Below, one piece after another: positions 35,937 to 43,664 of a stretch of 64,000 nt of DNA (the first letter of the stretch is position 1; each line of letters opens with the position of its first letter). The notes under the pieces are model-generated. The model was not told the origin of the DNA, did not search any database, and saw only the letters and a list, made by a program, of their open reading frames with translations. This DNA is from Microvirga sp. VF16. GTDB taxonomy: Bacteria; Pseudomonadota; Alphaproteobacteria; Rhizobiales; Beijerinckiaceae. Both the position numbers and the translations under genes were made by a program. The stretch is taken from NCBI RefSeq assembly GCF_016864375.1, contig NZ_CP069354.1, positions 1,054,001 to 1,118,000 on the forward strand, in the 5' to 3' direction.

Positions 35937-36620
35937 TCACAAGGGGGTGCCGAGGCGTCGACGACGCGGGAAGATGACAAGACCGAGTAGCCAGAACCCG
36001 GCGCGCATGATCAGCGATAGAGCGATGTAAGCGAGCGCCACGAGGATATAGGTCTCGAAGGCACGGTAGGTGTCTGACTGCACGTAGTTCGCAACCGCCG
36101 TTAGCTCTTCCGCTGAGATCTGCGATGTCACCGATGAGGCGAGCATCAGCAGTACGAACTGGCTCGTCAGAGACGGATAAACCTTCTCGATCGCGGGCCA
36201 CATGACGACGTGCCAGTAGATCTGGGCACGGGAGAGTGCGAGACCTTCGGCAGCCTCGATCTGTCCACGGGGAATGGAGTCGAATCCTGCGCGGATGATC
36301 TCGGTCGTATAGGCGCCGACATTGATCGTCAGAGCTGCCGCCGCGACGACGAAAGCGGAGAACTTCAGTCCCAGGCTGGCAAGGCCGAAATAGACGAGGA
36401 AGATCTGGACCAGGAGCGGTGTGTTCCGGATCGCTTCGACATAGATGCCGCAAATCCGCGAAACGAACGGATGGCGGCTGCGTCGGCCTATGGCGCCGAG
36501 AACCCCGATGGCCGTGCCCAGCACGGTTGCGATGAAGGCGAGTTGAAGGGTGAGTACGGCCCCATCGAAGAAAGTCGGCCATCGCTCGAGGATGGTGACG
36601 AAGTCCAGATTGAGGTTCAT
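35937..36620 (-). CDS. Polar amino acid-type ABC transporter permease
   Basis: 227 aa with the same HisM/GlnP family features: IYVEAIRNTPLLVQIFLVYF and IEAAEGLALSRAQIYWHVVM. The first helix begins after a short soluble N-terminus (NLDFVTILERWPTFFDGAVL). Its gene ends 10 bp before the second permease start. Confidence 0.93.
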   Translation of the reverse strand: MNLNLDFVTILERWPTFFDGAVLTLQLAFIATVLGTAIGVLGAIGRRSRHPFVSRICGIYVEAIRNTPLLVQIFLVYFGLASLGLKFSAFVVAAAALTINVGAYTTEIIRAGFDSIPRGQIEAAEGLALSRAQIYWHVVMWPAIEKVYPSLTSQFVLLMLASSVTSQISAEELTAVANYVQSDTYRAFETYILVALAYIALSLIMRAGFWLLGLVIFPRRRRLGTPL

Positions 36621-36636
36621 GCCGGTCCGTCTCTCG

Positions 36637-37569
36637 TCACGCAGCCGTCTGATTGGTCATCCGGTCATAGACGCGGAAAAGAGCCTGATTGCCGTTCGTG
36701 CCCTCGCCATGCGCGCGCGCCTCGACATACTGGCTCGTCACCAGCGCCGTTCCCGGCAACGGGACAGAAAGCGAAAGTGCCTGCTCCTGCACGAGACGCA
36801 GATCCTTGAGCATCAGGTCGATGCGGAACCCTGCGGAAGCATCACCGGCGATCATGGCCGGACCCAACTTGTCGAGCATCCATGATGCGGCCGAACCGCC
36901 GAGAAGCACTTTGCGGAGCTGTTCAAGATCCACGCCGGAGGCGCGTCCAAGTGCAAGCGCTTCGCAGATTGCCTGGAGGTTGATGGCGCAAACAAGCTGG
37001 TTGCAGAGTTTGACCGTCTGCCCGGCTCCAGCCTCACCCACACGGGTGATCGTTGTGCCCATGGCGCGGAAATACGGCTCAGCGGACAGGAAGGCATCTT
37101 TGTCGCCTCCGACCATGATCGAAAGGGAGGCGTTTTTCGCGCCGACGGGGCCGCCGGACACGGGCGCGTCAAGGAACGCCACGCCTGCGGCCTTGAGATC
37201 GGCGTGCATGCGCCGGACGGCGACCGGCGAGATCGTGCTCATGTCGACGACGAGGCGGCCCCGTGGCGGCGAGGTCCGAAGGCCCCCTTCGCCATAGACG
37301 ACCTCTTCGACCTGCGGAGTGTCGGGGAGCATGGAAATGACGATATCCGCGTCGCGCACGGCATCGGTGAGGCTTTCGGCTCCCATAGCACCGTGGGGAA
37401 GGAGCTTATCCACCGCTTCCTTGCGGACGTCGTAGGCGCGCACGGCATAACCCGCCTTGAGCAGATTGAGCGCCATTTCGCGCCCCATCGTCCCCAGGCC
37501 TGCAAAGCCGACTGTTCCCTTATGGTCATTTCGCTCCATCATGGCATCTCGTTCTTGTTGTGTTGTCAC
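36637..37569 (-). CDS. Beta-hydroxyacid dehydrogenase (3-hydroxyisobutyrate dehydrogenase family)
   Basis: 310 aa from GTG 37569, overlapping the GntR stop as GTGA; in-frame ATGs at 37542 and 37539 are alternatives. The NAD(P)-binding fold has VGFAGLGTMGREMALNLLKA. The substrate loop is FLDAPVSGGPVGAKNASLSI and the catalytic lysine lies in GAGQTVKLCNQ. The C-terminal helical domain has DLMLKDLRLV. It oxidises or reduces a 3-hydroxy acid or semialdehyde, such as tartronate semialdehyde, threonate or hydroxyisobutyrate. It lies between the regulator and the importer genes, so it acts on the imported compound or a product. Confidence 0.9.
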   Translation of the reverse strand: MTTQQERDAMMERNDHKGTVGFAGLGTMGREMALNLLKAGYAVRAYDVRKEAVDKLLPHGAMGAESLTDAVRDADIVISMLPDTPQVEEVVYGEGGLRTSPPRGRLVVDMSTISPVAVRRMHADLKAAGVAFLDAPVSGGPVGAKNASLSIMVGGDKDAFLSAEPYFRAMGTTITRVGEAGAGQTVKLCNQLVCAINLQAICEALALGRASGVDLEQLRKVLLGGSAASWMLDKLGPAMIAGDASAGFRIDLMLKDLRLVQEQALSLSVPLPGTALVTSQYVEARAHGEGTNGNQALFRVYDRMTNQTAA

Positions 37570-38318
37570 GAGGCGCTCCGGGGGCCGGGTGCGCCGATTG
37601 CTGCACGACGGCGGAAATCGTCGCCGATCGCAAAATGCTCGCGCATGACCCTTTCCGCATGCTCTGGATCGCGCCCTACGATGGCGTCGAAGATGCGGCG
37701 ATGATCCTCGATCAGGTAGGTTTTCATTGTATCGAAGACCTGAAGAAGTTCTCTCCGCCCCTGGTGGGAGCGCATCAGGATCCCGGACATGGAATCGTGC
37801 AGGACAATGAGTGTCTCGGATTTTCCCGCCAGCACGACCGCGCGATGAAATTCGAAATCGGCCACACCGCCGGCATCGGCATCGTCGATCGTCTCAGCGA
37901 TGCGCGCGAGCGCTTGTTGCAGCCTCTCGAAATCGGACACTGTCGCTCGCTCGGCGGCAAGCCGGACGGCTTGGCACTCGATCGCGATGCGTGCCTGCAT
38001 CACGTCGTCGATGACCTCCGATTGCTGCGCGAAGGCGAACGTAAAGAAGTCGTTGAGGACGGAGAGGTCGGGACGGCGAACGATTGTTCCGACGCGGTCG
38101 CGGATTTCTACGACTCCGAGGACCGTTAGCGCGCGCAGCGCCTCACGCAGGATCGGTCGGCTGACACCGAGCTGCGCAGCGAGATCGCGTTCAGGGATAA
38201 GCCGGTCGCCCGGTCGCAATGAGCCTGCAAGCAACCGCTCGCGCAAGAAGGCGAAGACCTTCTCAAACCCCTTGCCGCCACTCTCCCTAAGCCGCGTGAT
38301 TTCCAGATCAGCGGTCAT
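37566..38318 (-). CDS. GntR-family transcriptional regulator, FadR subfamily
   Basis: 250 aa. The N-terminal winged helix has RPGDRLIPERDLAAQLGVSR and ILREALRALTVLGVVEIR. The C-terminal FCD domain has the metal or ligand histidine pattern FEFHRAVV and LRSHQG...DHRRIFDAI. It is the first gene of the minus-strand operon and should repress it until an acid ligand binds. The palindrome TGGTCAGACCA, 12 bp upstream of its start, fits the FadR-subfamily operator. Confidence 0.93.
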   Translation of the reverse strand: MTADLEITRLRESGGKGFEKVFAFLRERLLAGSLRPGDRLIPERDLAAQLGVSRPILREALRALTVLGVVEIRDRVGTIVRRPDLSVLNDFFTFAFAQQSEVIDDVMQARIAIECQAVRLAAERATVSDFERLQQALARIAETIDDADAGGVADFEFHRAVVLAGKSETLIVLHDSMSGILMRSHQGRRELLQVFDTMKTYLIEDHRRIFDAIVGRDPEHAERVMREHFAIGDDFRRRAAIGAPGPRSAS

Positions 38319-38329
38319 TCATCTTACCT

Positions 38330-38340
38330 TGGTCAGACCA
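38330..38340. promoter_or_regulatory. FadR-type GntR operator
   Basis: TGGTCAGACCA is palindromic around its central base and fits the TnGTnnnACnA consensus of FadR-subfamily operators. It lies 12 bp upstream of the GntR gene start. A looser half-site pair (ACCACGGTCA) follows at about 38350-38359. Confidence 0.75.
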
Positions 38341-38489
38341 AAATACATACCACGGTCAGCCAGTCAAGAATGAAGCACTTTCCCGTTGGGGCGCACGGCA
38401 GCGTTGCCGTCCCGCTCGTCCGGGCTGGAGGGGCTGTCCGGCTCACCTGCTCTGGCCCGCAGAGCCCATGGTTAGTTGGCACTCTATGA

Positions 38490-38700
38490 AAATTTTCTCA
38501 CGCAGACGGCGGAAGCCGAGGCTGTCAGTATCATGCCGGCGCTCGTTGCTCGCCTTGCAGAGGAGCATGGAGTGATTGCTGCTCCGGCCACTTCTCGCGC
38601 GTCTTACGTTGACGCGGTCTCACATACAAAAAATCGCAGATGGCGGGGAGTGCGCACGTGCGGACGTTCGGGGCGCCGGATTTGGAGAGGTCACAATGTC
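38490..38700 (+). pseudogene. Possible IS630-type transposase fragment, frameshifted
   Basis: One frame reads SIMPALVARLAEEHGVIAAP, like the helix-turn-helix linker of IS630-family transposases. The sequence then seems to continue in the +1 frame as LARLTLTRSHIQKIADGG and ARADVRG, resembling the FKK...RPDVAARR stretch of that family. No DDE residues, ends or terminal repeats remain. The identification is by resemblance only. Confidence 0.3.
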
Positions 38701-38728
38701 AGCCACGCACGTGAGCAGCCGTCCGCGC

Positions 38729-39115
38729 TCACCCAGGTGGCAACGGGCGGGGGCGGGATCCGCTGTCGATAGCGACGAAGGTGAAGATCGCCTCGGTCAC
38801 CTTGATCTGCTCATCCCCGTCCCGTGAGCGGCGCCAGGCTTCCACCTGAAACTTCATGGAGGTTCGTCCCGTCGAGATTAGCTCGGCATAGACCGAGACC
38901 TCGTCGCCGACATGGACAGGAGAATGGAAGGCCATGCCGTCCACCGCGACGGTGACGCAGCGACCCCGAGCGCGTCGGGCGGCGGCGTTCCCGGCCGCGA
39001 GATCCATCTGGGACATCAGCCAGCCGCCGAAAATATCGCCTGCCGGATTCGTATCAGACGGCATGGCAATCGTCCGGATGACCGGCAGGCGTGCTTGCAT
39101 CTCTTCCGACGTCAT
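38729..39115 (-). CDS. Acyl-CoA thioesterase (hotdog fold, YciA-like)
   Basis: 128 aa from ATG 39115; the frame opens to 39361 but the extra N-terminus is Arg/His-rich and not family-like. Hotdog-fold motifs: PSDTNPAGDIFGGWLMSQMD (catalytic Asp region), AVDGMAFHSPVHVGDEVSVY and GRTSMKFQVEAW. It hydrolyses acyl-CoA to free acid and CoA in the cytosol, with broad chain-length range in the family. It stands alone. Confidence 0.88.
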   Translation of the reverse strand: MTSEEMQARLPVIRTIAMPSDTNPAGDIFGGWLMSQMDLAAGNAAARRARGRCVTVAVDGMAFHSPVHVGDEVSVYAELISTGRTSMKFQVEAWRRSRDGDEQIKVTEAIFTFVAIDSGSRPRPLPPG

Positions 39116-39367
39116 GCCTCGTTTCCCTCGATGATGCTTGCTTGTCCTACAATGCTTCATGGCAGCCAATGCCGCGGTCTCCCGGAGGATGCCGGAAGGA
39201 ACCCGTACAGGCAATGGAGGGAAGCCGGGGCAACGATGGTGAGTACATTTCCACTCGTCTCGGCTCAGTCGCCCACGAACACCTCGTCGCATTCCTTGCG
39301 GATGGTGGGCAGTAGGGTGATCACAGGCAGGATCGCGGCGATGGCGAACCGGCCGATGCACATCACG

Positions 39368-39613
39368 TTAGAGCATCGACCCATTAGTGGACCCACTTTT
39401 GGGTCGATGCTCCACTCTTTGGAGAGCGCATCGTTGGGTGGGAAAACCGGGGCCACTTTTCACTGGCGTGGTCCTTCGGGTCGCTGATGCAGCCCTCTGG
39501 GTCCGCACGATGTGCTAGAGCATCGGACGATTTGTCGGACTTGCCCGATTCCCCCTCTCCCGAGTGGAGAGAGGTGGGGTATCGTGGATCCGCCTTTCAG
39601 TCCGATGCTCTAG
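39368..39613. repeat. Dispersed CTAG-edged repeat, copy F (three units in tandem)
   Basis: Unit one is the hairpin GCATCGACCC-n-GGGTCGATGC (39372-39410). Unit two (39427-39520) repeats copy A's second unit, with CACTTTTCACTGGCGTGG and CCTTCGGGTCGCTGATGCAG, ending CACGATGTGCTAGAGC. Unit three (39518-39613) runs from GCATCGGACGATTTG through CCCTCTCCCGAGTGGAGAG to CCGATGCTCTAG. This is the longest copy in the window. Confidence 0.8.
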
Positions 39614-39693
39614 TAGGCAGCGAGTTGATCGAGACGATGCCGCATAACATCAGGGTCGCCGGGAACATCAGGCGAAAGGGCACCTGCAGAAGT

Positions 39694-39731
39694 CCACCCC
39701 GGTGGCTTCGACGGGGAAGCGGCCGGGGTGG
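39694..39731 (-). terminator. Stem-loop after the Bug-family SBP gene
   Basis: CCACCCCGG (39694-39702) pairs perfectly with CCGGGGTGG (39723-39731), with an inner GCTTC/GAAGC stem in the loop. It lies 20 nt past the SBP stop codon on the minus strand. As no gene follows soon, this one could be a true 3' end despite lacking a T tract. Confidence 0.6.
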
Positions 39732-39750
39732 GATCTATGACATTGATGGA

Positions 39751-40740
39751 TCAGTTCGTGGCGATGGAGGCCTTCCCGATGATGTCAGCCCAGCGGGCGG
39801 ATTCCGACTTCATCATGGCGGCGAACGCCTCCGGGCTGTTGCCGATCGGCTCGGCACCCTCATTCTCCAGGCGCTCGCGCACGACGCCGTTCTTGATCGT
39901 CTCAATTGTTGCGGTTCGGATTTTGTCGGCGATGTCCTTCGGCGTCCCCTTAGGCACGGCGAAGCCATACCAAGCGGTAGCCTCGTAGGTCGGCCAACCG
40001 CTCTCCGCGACGGAGGGCACGTCCGGGAATTTCTTGGCCCGGGTCTTGGAGGTCACCGCTAGAACGCGGGCATCCGAACTCTCGATCAGTCCGAGGACGG
40101 ACGGGACCGTCGTCACCATGAAATCCATGCGGCCGCCGAGGAAGTCGTTCAGCGCTGGCCCGGCCCCTTTGTAGGGGACGTGGACCGCCTCGAACTTCGC
40201 TTCCTGAGCAAGCAAAACCGTAGCCAGATGGCTTGCCGAGCCATTGCCGGCCGACCCATAGGTCAGCTTGCCAGGGTTCTTCTGGGCATATTCGATCAAC
40301 TCCTTGACCGTCTTGTAAGGCGAGTTCTTCGGCACGATCACAACGAGTGGAGCCGCCGTAATCAAGGTCAGCGGATCAAAGGCCGTCAGCGGATCGATCT
40401 TGACGTTCTTGAACAGGTGCGGGTTGACCACCATCGGGCCTTGGTTCGCCATCAGGACGGTGTAACCATCCGGCGCGGCATTCGCCGCCTGCTGAGTGGC
40501 GATATTGCCGCCGGCCGACCCGTTGTTCTCAACGACCAAGCTCTGCCCAAGCTTTTCTCCGACACCCTGAGCGACAAGGCGAGCGATCGCATCCGTCCCG
40601 CCGCCAGCGGCATAGGGGACGACGAGTTTCATCGGGCGGGACGGGAATGCATCCTGCGCGATGGCGCCGCTAAGGGGCGATGTGATCGCGGTCAACGTAG
40701 CTAGGGCGGCGCAGCAGAGCAGTCGGCGTGTGATGGTCAT
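39751..40740 (-). CDS. Tripartite tricarboxylate transporter (TTT/Bug) substrate-binding protein
   Basis: 329 aa from ATG 40740, which gives a Sec signal peptide (MTITRRLLCCAALATLTA, cleaved near GAIAQD). The Bug family opening FPSRPMKLVVPYAAGGGTDA is diagnostic, followed by NNGSAGGNIATQQAANAAPD and LTYGSAGNGSASHLA. It is periplasmic and binds a carboxylate such as a tri- or dicarboxylate. No TctA/TctB membrane genes are nearby, so it is one of the orphan binding proteins common in this family. Its 5' end overlaps the upstream PrpF-like gene by 71 bp. Confidence 0.93.
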   Translation of the reverse strand: MTITRRLLCCAALATLTAITSPLSGAIAQDAFPSRPMKLVVPYAAGGGTDAIARLVAQGVGEKLGQSLVVENNGSAGGNIATQQAANAAPDGYTVLMANQGPMVVNPHLFKNVKIDPLTAFDPLTLITAAPLVVIVPKNSPYKTVKELIEYAQKNPGKLTYGSAGNGSASHLATVLLAQEAKFEAVHVPYKGAGPALNDFLGGRMDFMVTTVPSVLGLIESSDARVLAVTSKTRAKKFPDVPSVAESGWPTYEATAWYGFAVPKGTPKDIADKIRTATIETIKNGVVRERLENEGAEPIGNSPEAFAAMMKSESARWADIIGKASIATN

Positions 40741-41878
40741 GAGCGTTTTCTCCTCTTTGTTGTATCCCTTCCAGCGGCGCAATGACAGCACTTGCTGGGA
40801 CGATGATCTTCCCCTCGAAGATTCTGCGGGCGGTGCGGACAAGACTTGCCCGCGCGATCTGGCCTGAAGCGTCGATACTCAGGTCGATCTCGATCCGACC
40901 GCTTGGGTGTTCGAGATTCACCAATGACGAAAGTTCGGAAGCGGCCAGGTCATGCGCGACGCTTCCCGGCAACCGGCATGCCGCGGCGATGCACAATGCG
41001 CCTGTGACCGCGTGCCCCTTGTGGCAGCGCTTCGAATTCATGAAGTAGCGTGAAGTGATCGTGCCGCCGTGACGTGCGCTGGACAGGATCCCGATCTTGG
41101 GAACGACGCTGCCCGAGACGTCTCCGAGGCCCATGCGAAGGCCGGCCTCCAGGCGAATGGTTTCAAGACGAGCCAGGAGACTATTGTTGGCTTCAAGCTC
41201 GTCGGGAGTTTCGTCTCCGGACATGCCGAGGTCGCCTGCGCGCAGGAGCACCATCGGCATGGCGTAGTCGATGAGCGTCACGGGAGTGTTGTCGATGAAT
41301 TCGCGGACGTGCCCGGTCGGCAGAAATGCTCCCGTCTTGGAGCCGACAGCATCCAGGAAGGTTAGCTTCACTGGTGCGGCGGTGCCGGGCACACCGTCAA
41401 TCGCCGTTTCTCCCTCATAGTCCACGACGCCCGCAGGGGTCTTGACCACGGCTTCGACAGTGGTTGCGGTATTGCGGTTAAAGATTCGGACGGTCGTCTC
41501 GCCGACCTGGGCCGGCACTAGTCCGGCCTCGATGGCGAAGGGACCCACGGCCGACAGCATGTTGCCGCAATTCGGGCTGAAATCCACAAAAGCCCGGTCG
41601 GTCGCGACCTGCGCGAACAGATAATCGACGTCCGCACCCGGCCGGGACGAGCGGGCAACGATCGCGACCTTGCTGGTCATCGGATTGCCGCCACCAATGC
41701 CGTTCACCTGGAGCACGTGGGGCGAACCCATGGCGGCAAGCAGGAAGCGATCCCGCTCTTCCGGGTCAACGGGAAGATCCTCCTCGAGGAAGAACGGCCC
41801 CCGCGATGTTCCACCCCGCATGAGCACGCATGGGATCTGGAAGGAACTCTTCTTCGATATGGCGAGCGAGACTGACAC
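40670..41878 (-). CDS. PrpF/GalD-family isomerase (methylaconitate or 4-oxalomesaconate type)
   Basis: About 402 aa from GTG 41878; a TTG at 41923 would add 15 residues. The diaminopimelate-epimerase-like fold family signature is at the start (IPCVLMRGGTSRGPFFLEED), followed by QVNGIGGGNPMTSKVA and FSPNCGNMLSAVGPFAIE, the latter holding the catalytic Cys. It catalyses double-bond migration in an unsaturated tricarboxylate (2-methylaconitate in propionate use, 4-oxalomesaconate in gallate use). The last ~25 residues (QRGENAHDHHTPTALL) overlap the next gene and look non-conserved, so a lost stop codon or frameshift is possible. It is divergent from a LysR gene and is probably controlled by it. 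Confidence 0.87.
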   Translation of the reverse strand: MSVSLAISKKSSFQIPCVLMRGGTSRGPFFLEEDLPVDPEERDRFLLAAMGSPHVLQVNGIGGGNPMTSKVAIVARSSRPGADVDYLFAQVATDRAFVDFSPNCGNMLSAVGPFAIEAGLVPAQVGETTVRIFNRNTATTVEAVVKTPAGVVDYEGETAIDGVPGTAAPVKLTFLDAVGSKTGAFLPTGHVREFIDNTPVTLIDYAMPMVLLRAGDLGMSGDETPDELEANNSLLARLETIRLEAGLRMGLGDVSGSVVPKIGILSSARHGGTITSRYFMNSKRCHKGHAVTGALCIAAACRLPGSVAHDLAASELSSLVNLEHPSGRIEIDLSIDASGQIARASLVRTARRIFEGKIIVPASAVIAPLEGIQQRGENAHDHHTPTALLRRPSYVDRDHIAP

Positions 41879-41959
41879 AGCGGCAGGTCCGGGTGAAATT
41901 TCTTTGCCGCCGATCAATCTCAAATATTGAAAATGCTGTGAAATGCAAAGATCGGTGTT

Positions 41960-41982
41960 ATTGATGCGTAATGAGCATCAAT
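41960..41982. promoter_or_regulatory. Candidate LysR autoregulatory site spanning the start codon
   Basis: ATTGATGC (41960-41967) and GCATCAAT (41975-41982) are perfect 8 bp inverted repeats with a 7 bp spacer, fitting the LysR T-N11-A pattern. The element spans the LysR start codon at 41971 and lies in the short gap to prpF, so one bound dimer could govern both directions. Confidence 0.65.
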
Positions 41983-42873
41983 TTCGAAGCCCTTGACCTG
42001 CGCGCCTTTGTTGCCGTTGTGGACCTTGAGGGGTTCCACCGGGCGGCTGAGGTGCTGAACCTGTCTCAGCCGGCCCTGAGCCGCCGTATCCAGAGACTTG
42101 AGGCTGCTGTTGGGGCTGCGCTCCTGGAGCGTACGACCCGGCGCGTGGCCCTGACCACCGTCGGTCGGGAGTTCCTGCCGCTCGTGCGGCGGATGCTTGA
42201 TGAATTCGACTCTTCCCTGTTCGCCATGAGGGAGCTGGGTCAGCAGCGGGGAGGGCAGATCACTCTCGCATGTGTCCCCACAGCGGCGTTCTACTTTCTC
42301 CCGTCAGTCATCGCCCGCTTCAAGGAACAGTATCCGAACATTCGCTTCAGGATCCTGGACCTATCGGCGAATGAGGGACTGGAGAGCGTCGCCCGCGGCG
42401 AGGTCGAATTCGGTATCAATCTCCTGGGCGGATCCGATCCCGACCTGTCGTTCGAACCATTGCTGGAGGATCCGTTTGTGCTTGCCTGCCGACGCGATCA
42501 TCCGTTGGCTGAACGAGCGTCGCTGACATGGTCGGATCTCGAGGGGCAGCCGCTTGTGGCCGTGAGCAGGACGAGTGGCAATCGCATCATGCTGGATGCA
42601 GCCCTTGTCCGCGCAGGAGTGCACCTGAGCTGGTCTTACGAGGTAACCCACCTCTCGACATCCCTGGGGCTGGTAGAGGCGGGTCTCGGGATCTCCGTCC
42701 TGCCGCGGCTCGCCACGCCGCAGGATGAACATCCGATCATTGTCACGCGTCCGATCGGAAGCCCGGAGGTGTCACGCACCATTGGCGTTGTCAGGCGGCG
42801 CGGCGGTCGCCTTGCTCCGGCTGCTGAAAGGTTCCTTGCGATGCTTCTCGGAACCTGGAAAAACGCGAGTTAG
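41971..42873 (+). CDS. LysR-family transcriptional regulator
   Basis: 300 aa. The winged helix has DLRAFVAVVDLEGFHRAAEV, LNLSQPALSRRIQRLEAAVG and ALLERTTRRVALTTVG. The effector domain has ITLACVPTAAFYFLPSVIAR. It is divergent from prpF and the Bug-type SBP gene and presumably responds to their substrate. There is no SD before the start codon; the start is embedded in a palindrome, so translation may be leaderless or blocked by the bound protein. Confidence 0.93.
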   Translation: MSINFEALDLRAFVAVVDLEGFHRAAEVLNLSQPALSRRIQRLEAAVGAALLERTTRRVALTTVGREFLPLVRRMLDEFDSSLFAMRELGQQRGGQITLACVPTAAFYFLPSVIARFKEQYPNIRFRILDLSANEGLESVARGEVEFGINLLGGSDPDLSFEPLLEDPFVLACRRDHPLAERASLTWSDLEGQPLVAVSRTSGNRIMLDAALVRAGVHLSWSYEVTHLSTSLGLVEAGLGISVLPRLATPQDEHPIIVTRPIGSPEVSRTIGVVRRRGGRLAPAAERFLAMLLGTWKNAS

Positions 42874-43160
42874 TCTTCATCCCAATTATCCGTGACGATA
42901 TCGAGCATGGATCCCCTCGTCGGATCAGGTCCGTGGAGCGATTCTGAGAGCCGTACAAGAAGGCTACCGGAGCAAGCAAAGGCGTATTGCAGAACTGGAC
43001 AAGATGAGGACAGACAATCCATCCCAATCGTTGAAATGAAACAGCCTTCCTCCAAGGTATCTGTGGAAGAGGGATAATCCCCTAGAGCAGCCATTCATTC
43101 ACAATTCGGCCACGAATTCCCAGTCACATTCCGCCGCCGATTTTGGCTGGAGGAACACAG

Positions 43161-43388
43161 ATGCGGTGCTACTTCCATCTATTAAACCACCATGAAGAAT
43201 TGATCGATGATGAGGGAGTAGAAGTCCCTGACCTTGAGAGTGCAAAGCTCCATGCATTAATAGCAGTGAGCGAGCTGCAACGAGAGTACGACGGGGTGAT
43301 TGAGGATTGGCATGAATGGCGTCTCCACATCCATAGCTCTAAAGGTTCCCTTCTTCACACTTTCCCTCTCCTGAAACCATCGTCTTGA
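43161..43388 (+). CDS. Small DUF6894-type protein
   Basis: 75 aa from ATG 43161, which follows TGGAGGA at good spacing; the 43143 frame start is rejected. The sequence follows the family pattern: aromatic-rich opening MRCYFHLLNHHEELIDDEG, VPDLESAKLHALIAVSEL, then WRLHIHSSKGSLLHTFPL. Function is unknown; such proteins are abundant in Methylobacteriaceae and Bradyrhizobiaceae. It lacks a signal peptide and is probably cytosolic. No operon partner is visible. Confidence 0.8.
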   Translation: MRCYFHLLNHHEELIDDEGVEVPDLESAKLHALIAVSELQREYDGVIEDWHEWRLHIHSSKGSLLHTFPLLKPSS

Positions 43389-43664
43389 ATGTTTCTCTGG
43401 TTCTTTCTCTGAAAGGCGCCATTCAAGTATTGTAACTCAGAAGTATCGGGATGTTTAATCCTGAGTAGGGTCAGCCAGACAGGTCTATGCTACGCTGCAA
43501 TTTCGACCTTCTGATTGATCAGAATGCGATCAATGCCCCTGAGAGCAGAGATCTCAGCGACTTCGATCAGGCTCGGGAGGTAGCTAAGGCCATGTGCTCT
43601 GCCACAAGCGGCAGACGATGAGATTTTTCCGTCATAACGCTGAACAATCCACCAAGCGCCCCGC

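Larger units (their letters stand above)
38319..38728. other. Intergenic region with operator and possible transposase debris
   Basis: 410 bp between the GntR gene start and the thioesterase stop. The left end holds the GntR operator; the middle may hold an IS630-like remnant. I see no intact gene. Confidence 0.5.
39116..39750. other. Repeat-rich intergenic region
   Basis: 635 bp holding repeat copy F (39368-39613) and the hairpin after the Bug-type SBP gene (39694-39731). A 63 aa minus-strand frame (39265-39456) runs into the repeat, contains a short hydrophobic stretch (RFAIAAILPVITLLP) and could be the tail of a lost membrane gene. I cannot support it as a gene. Confidence 0.5.
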
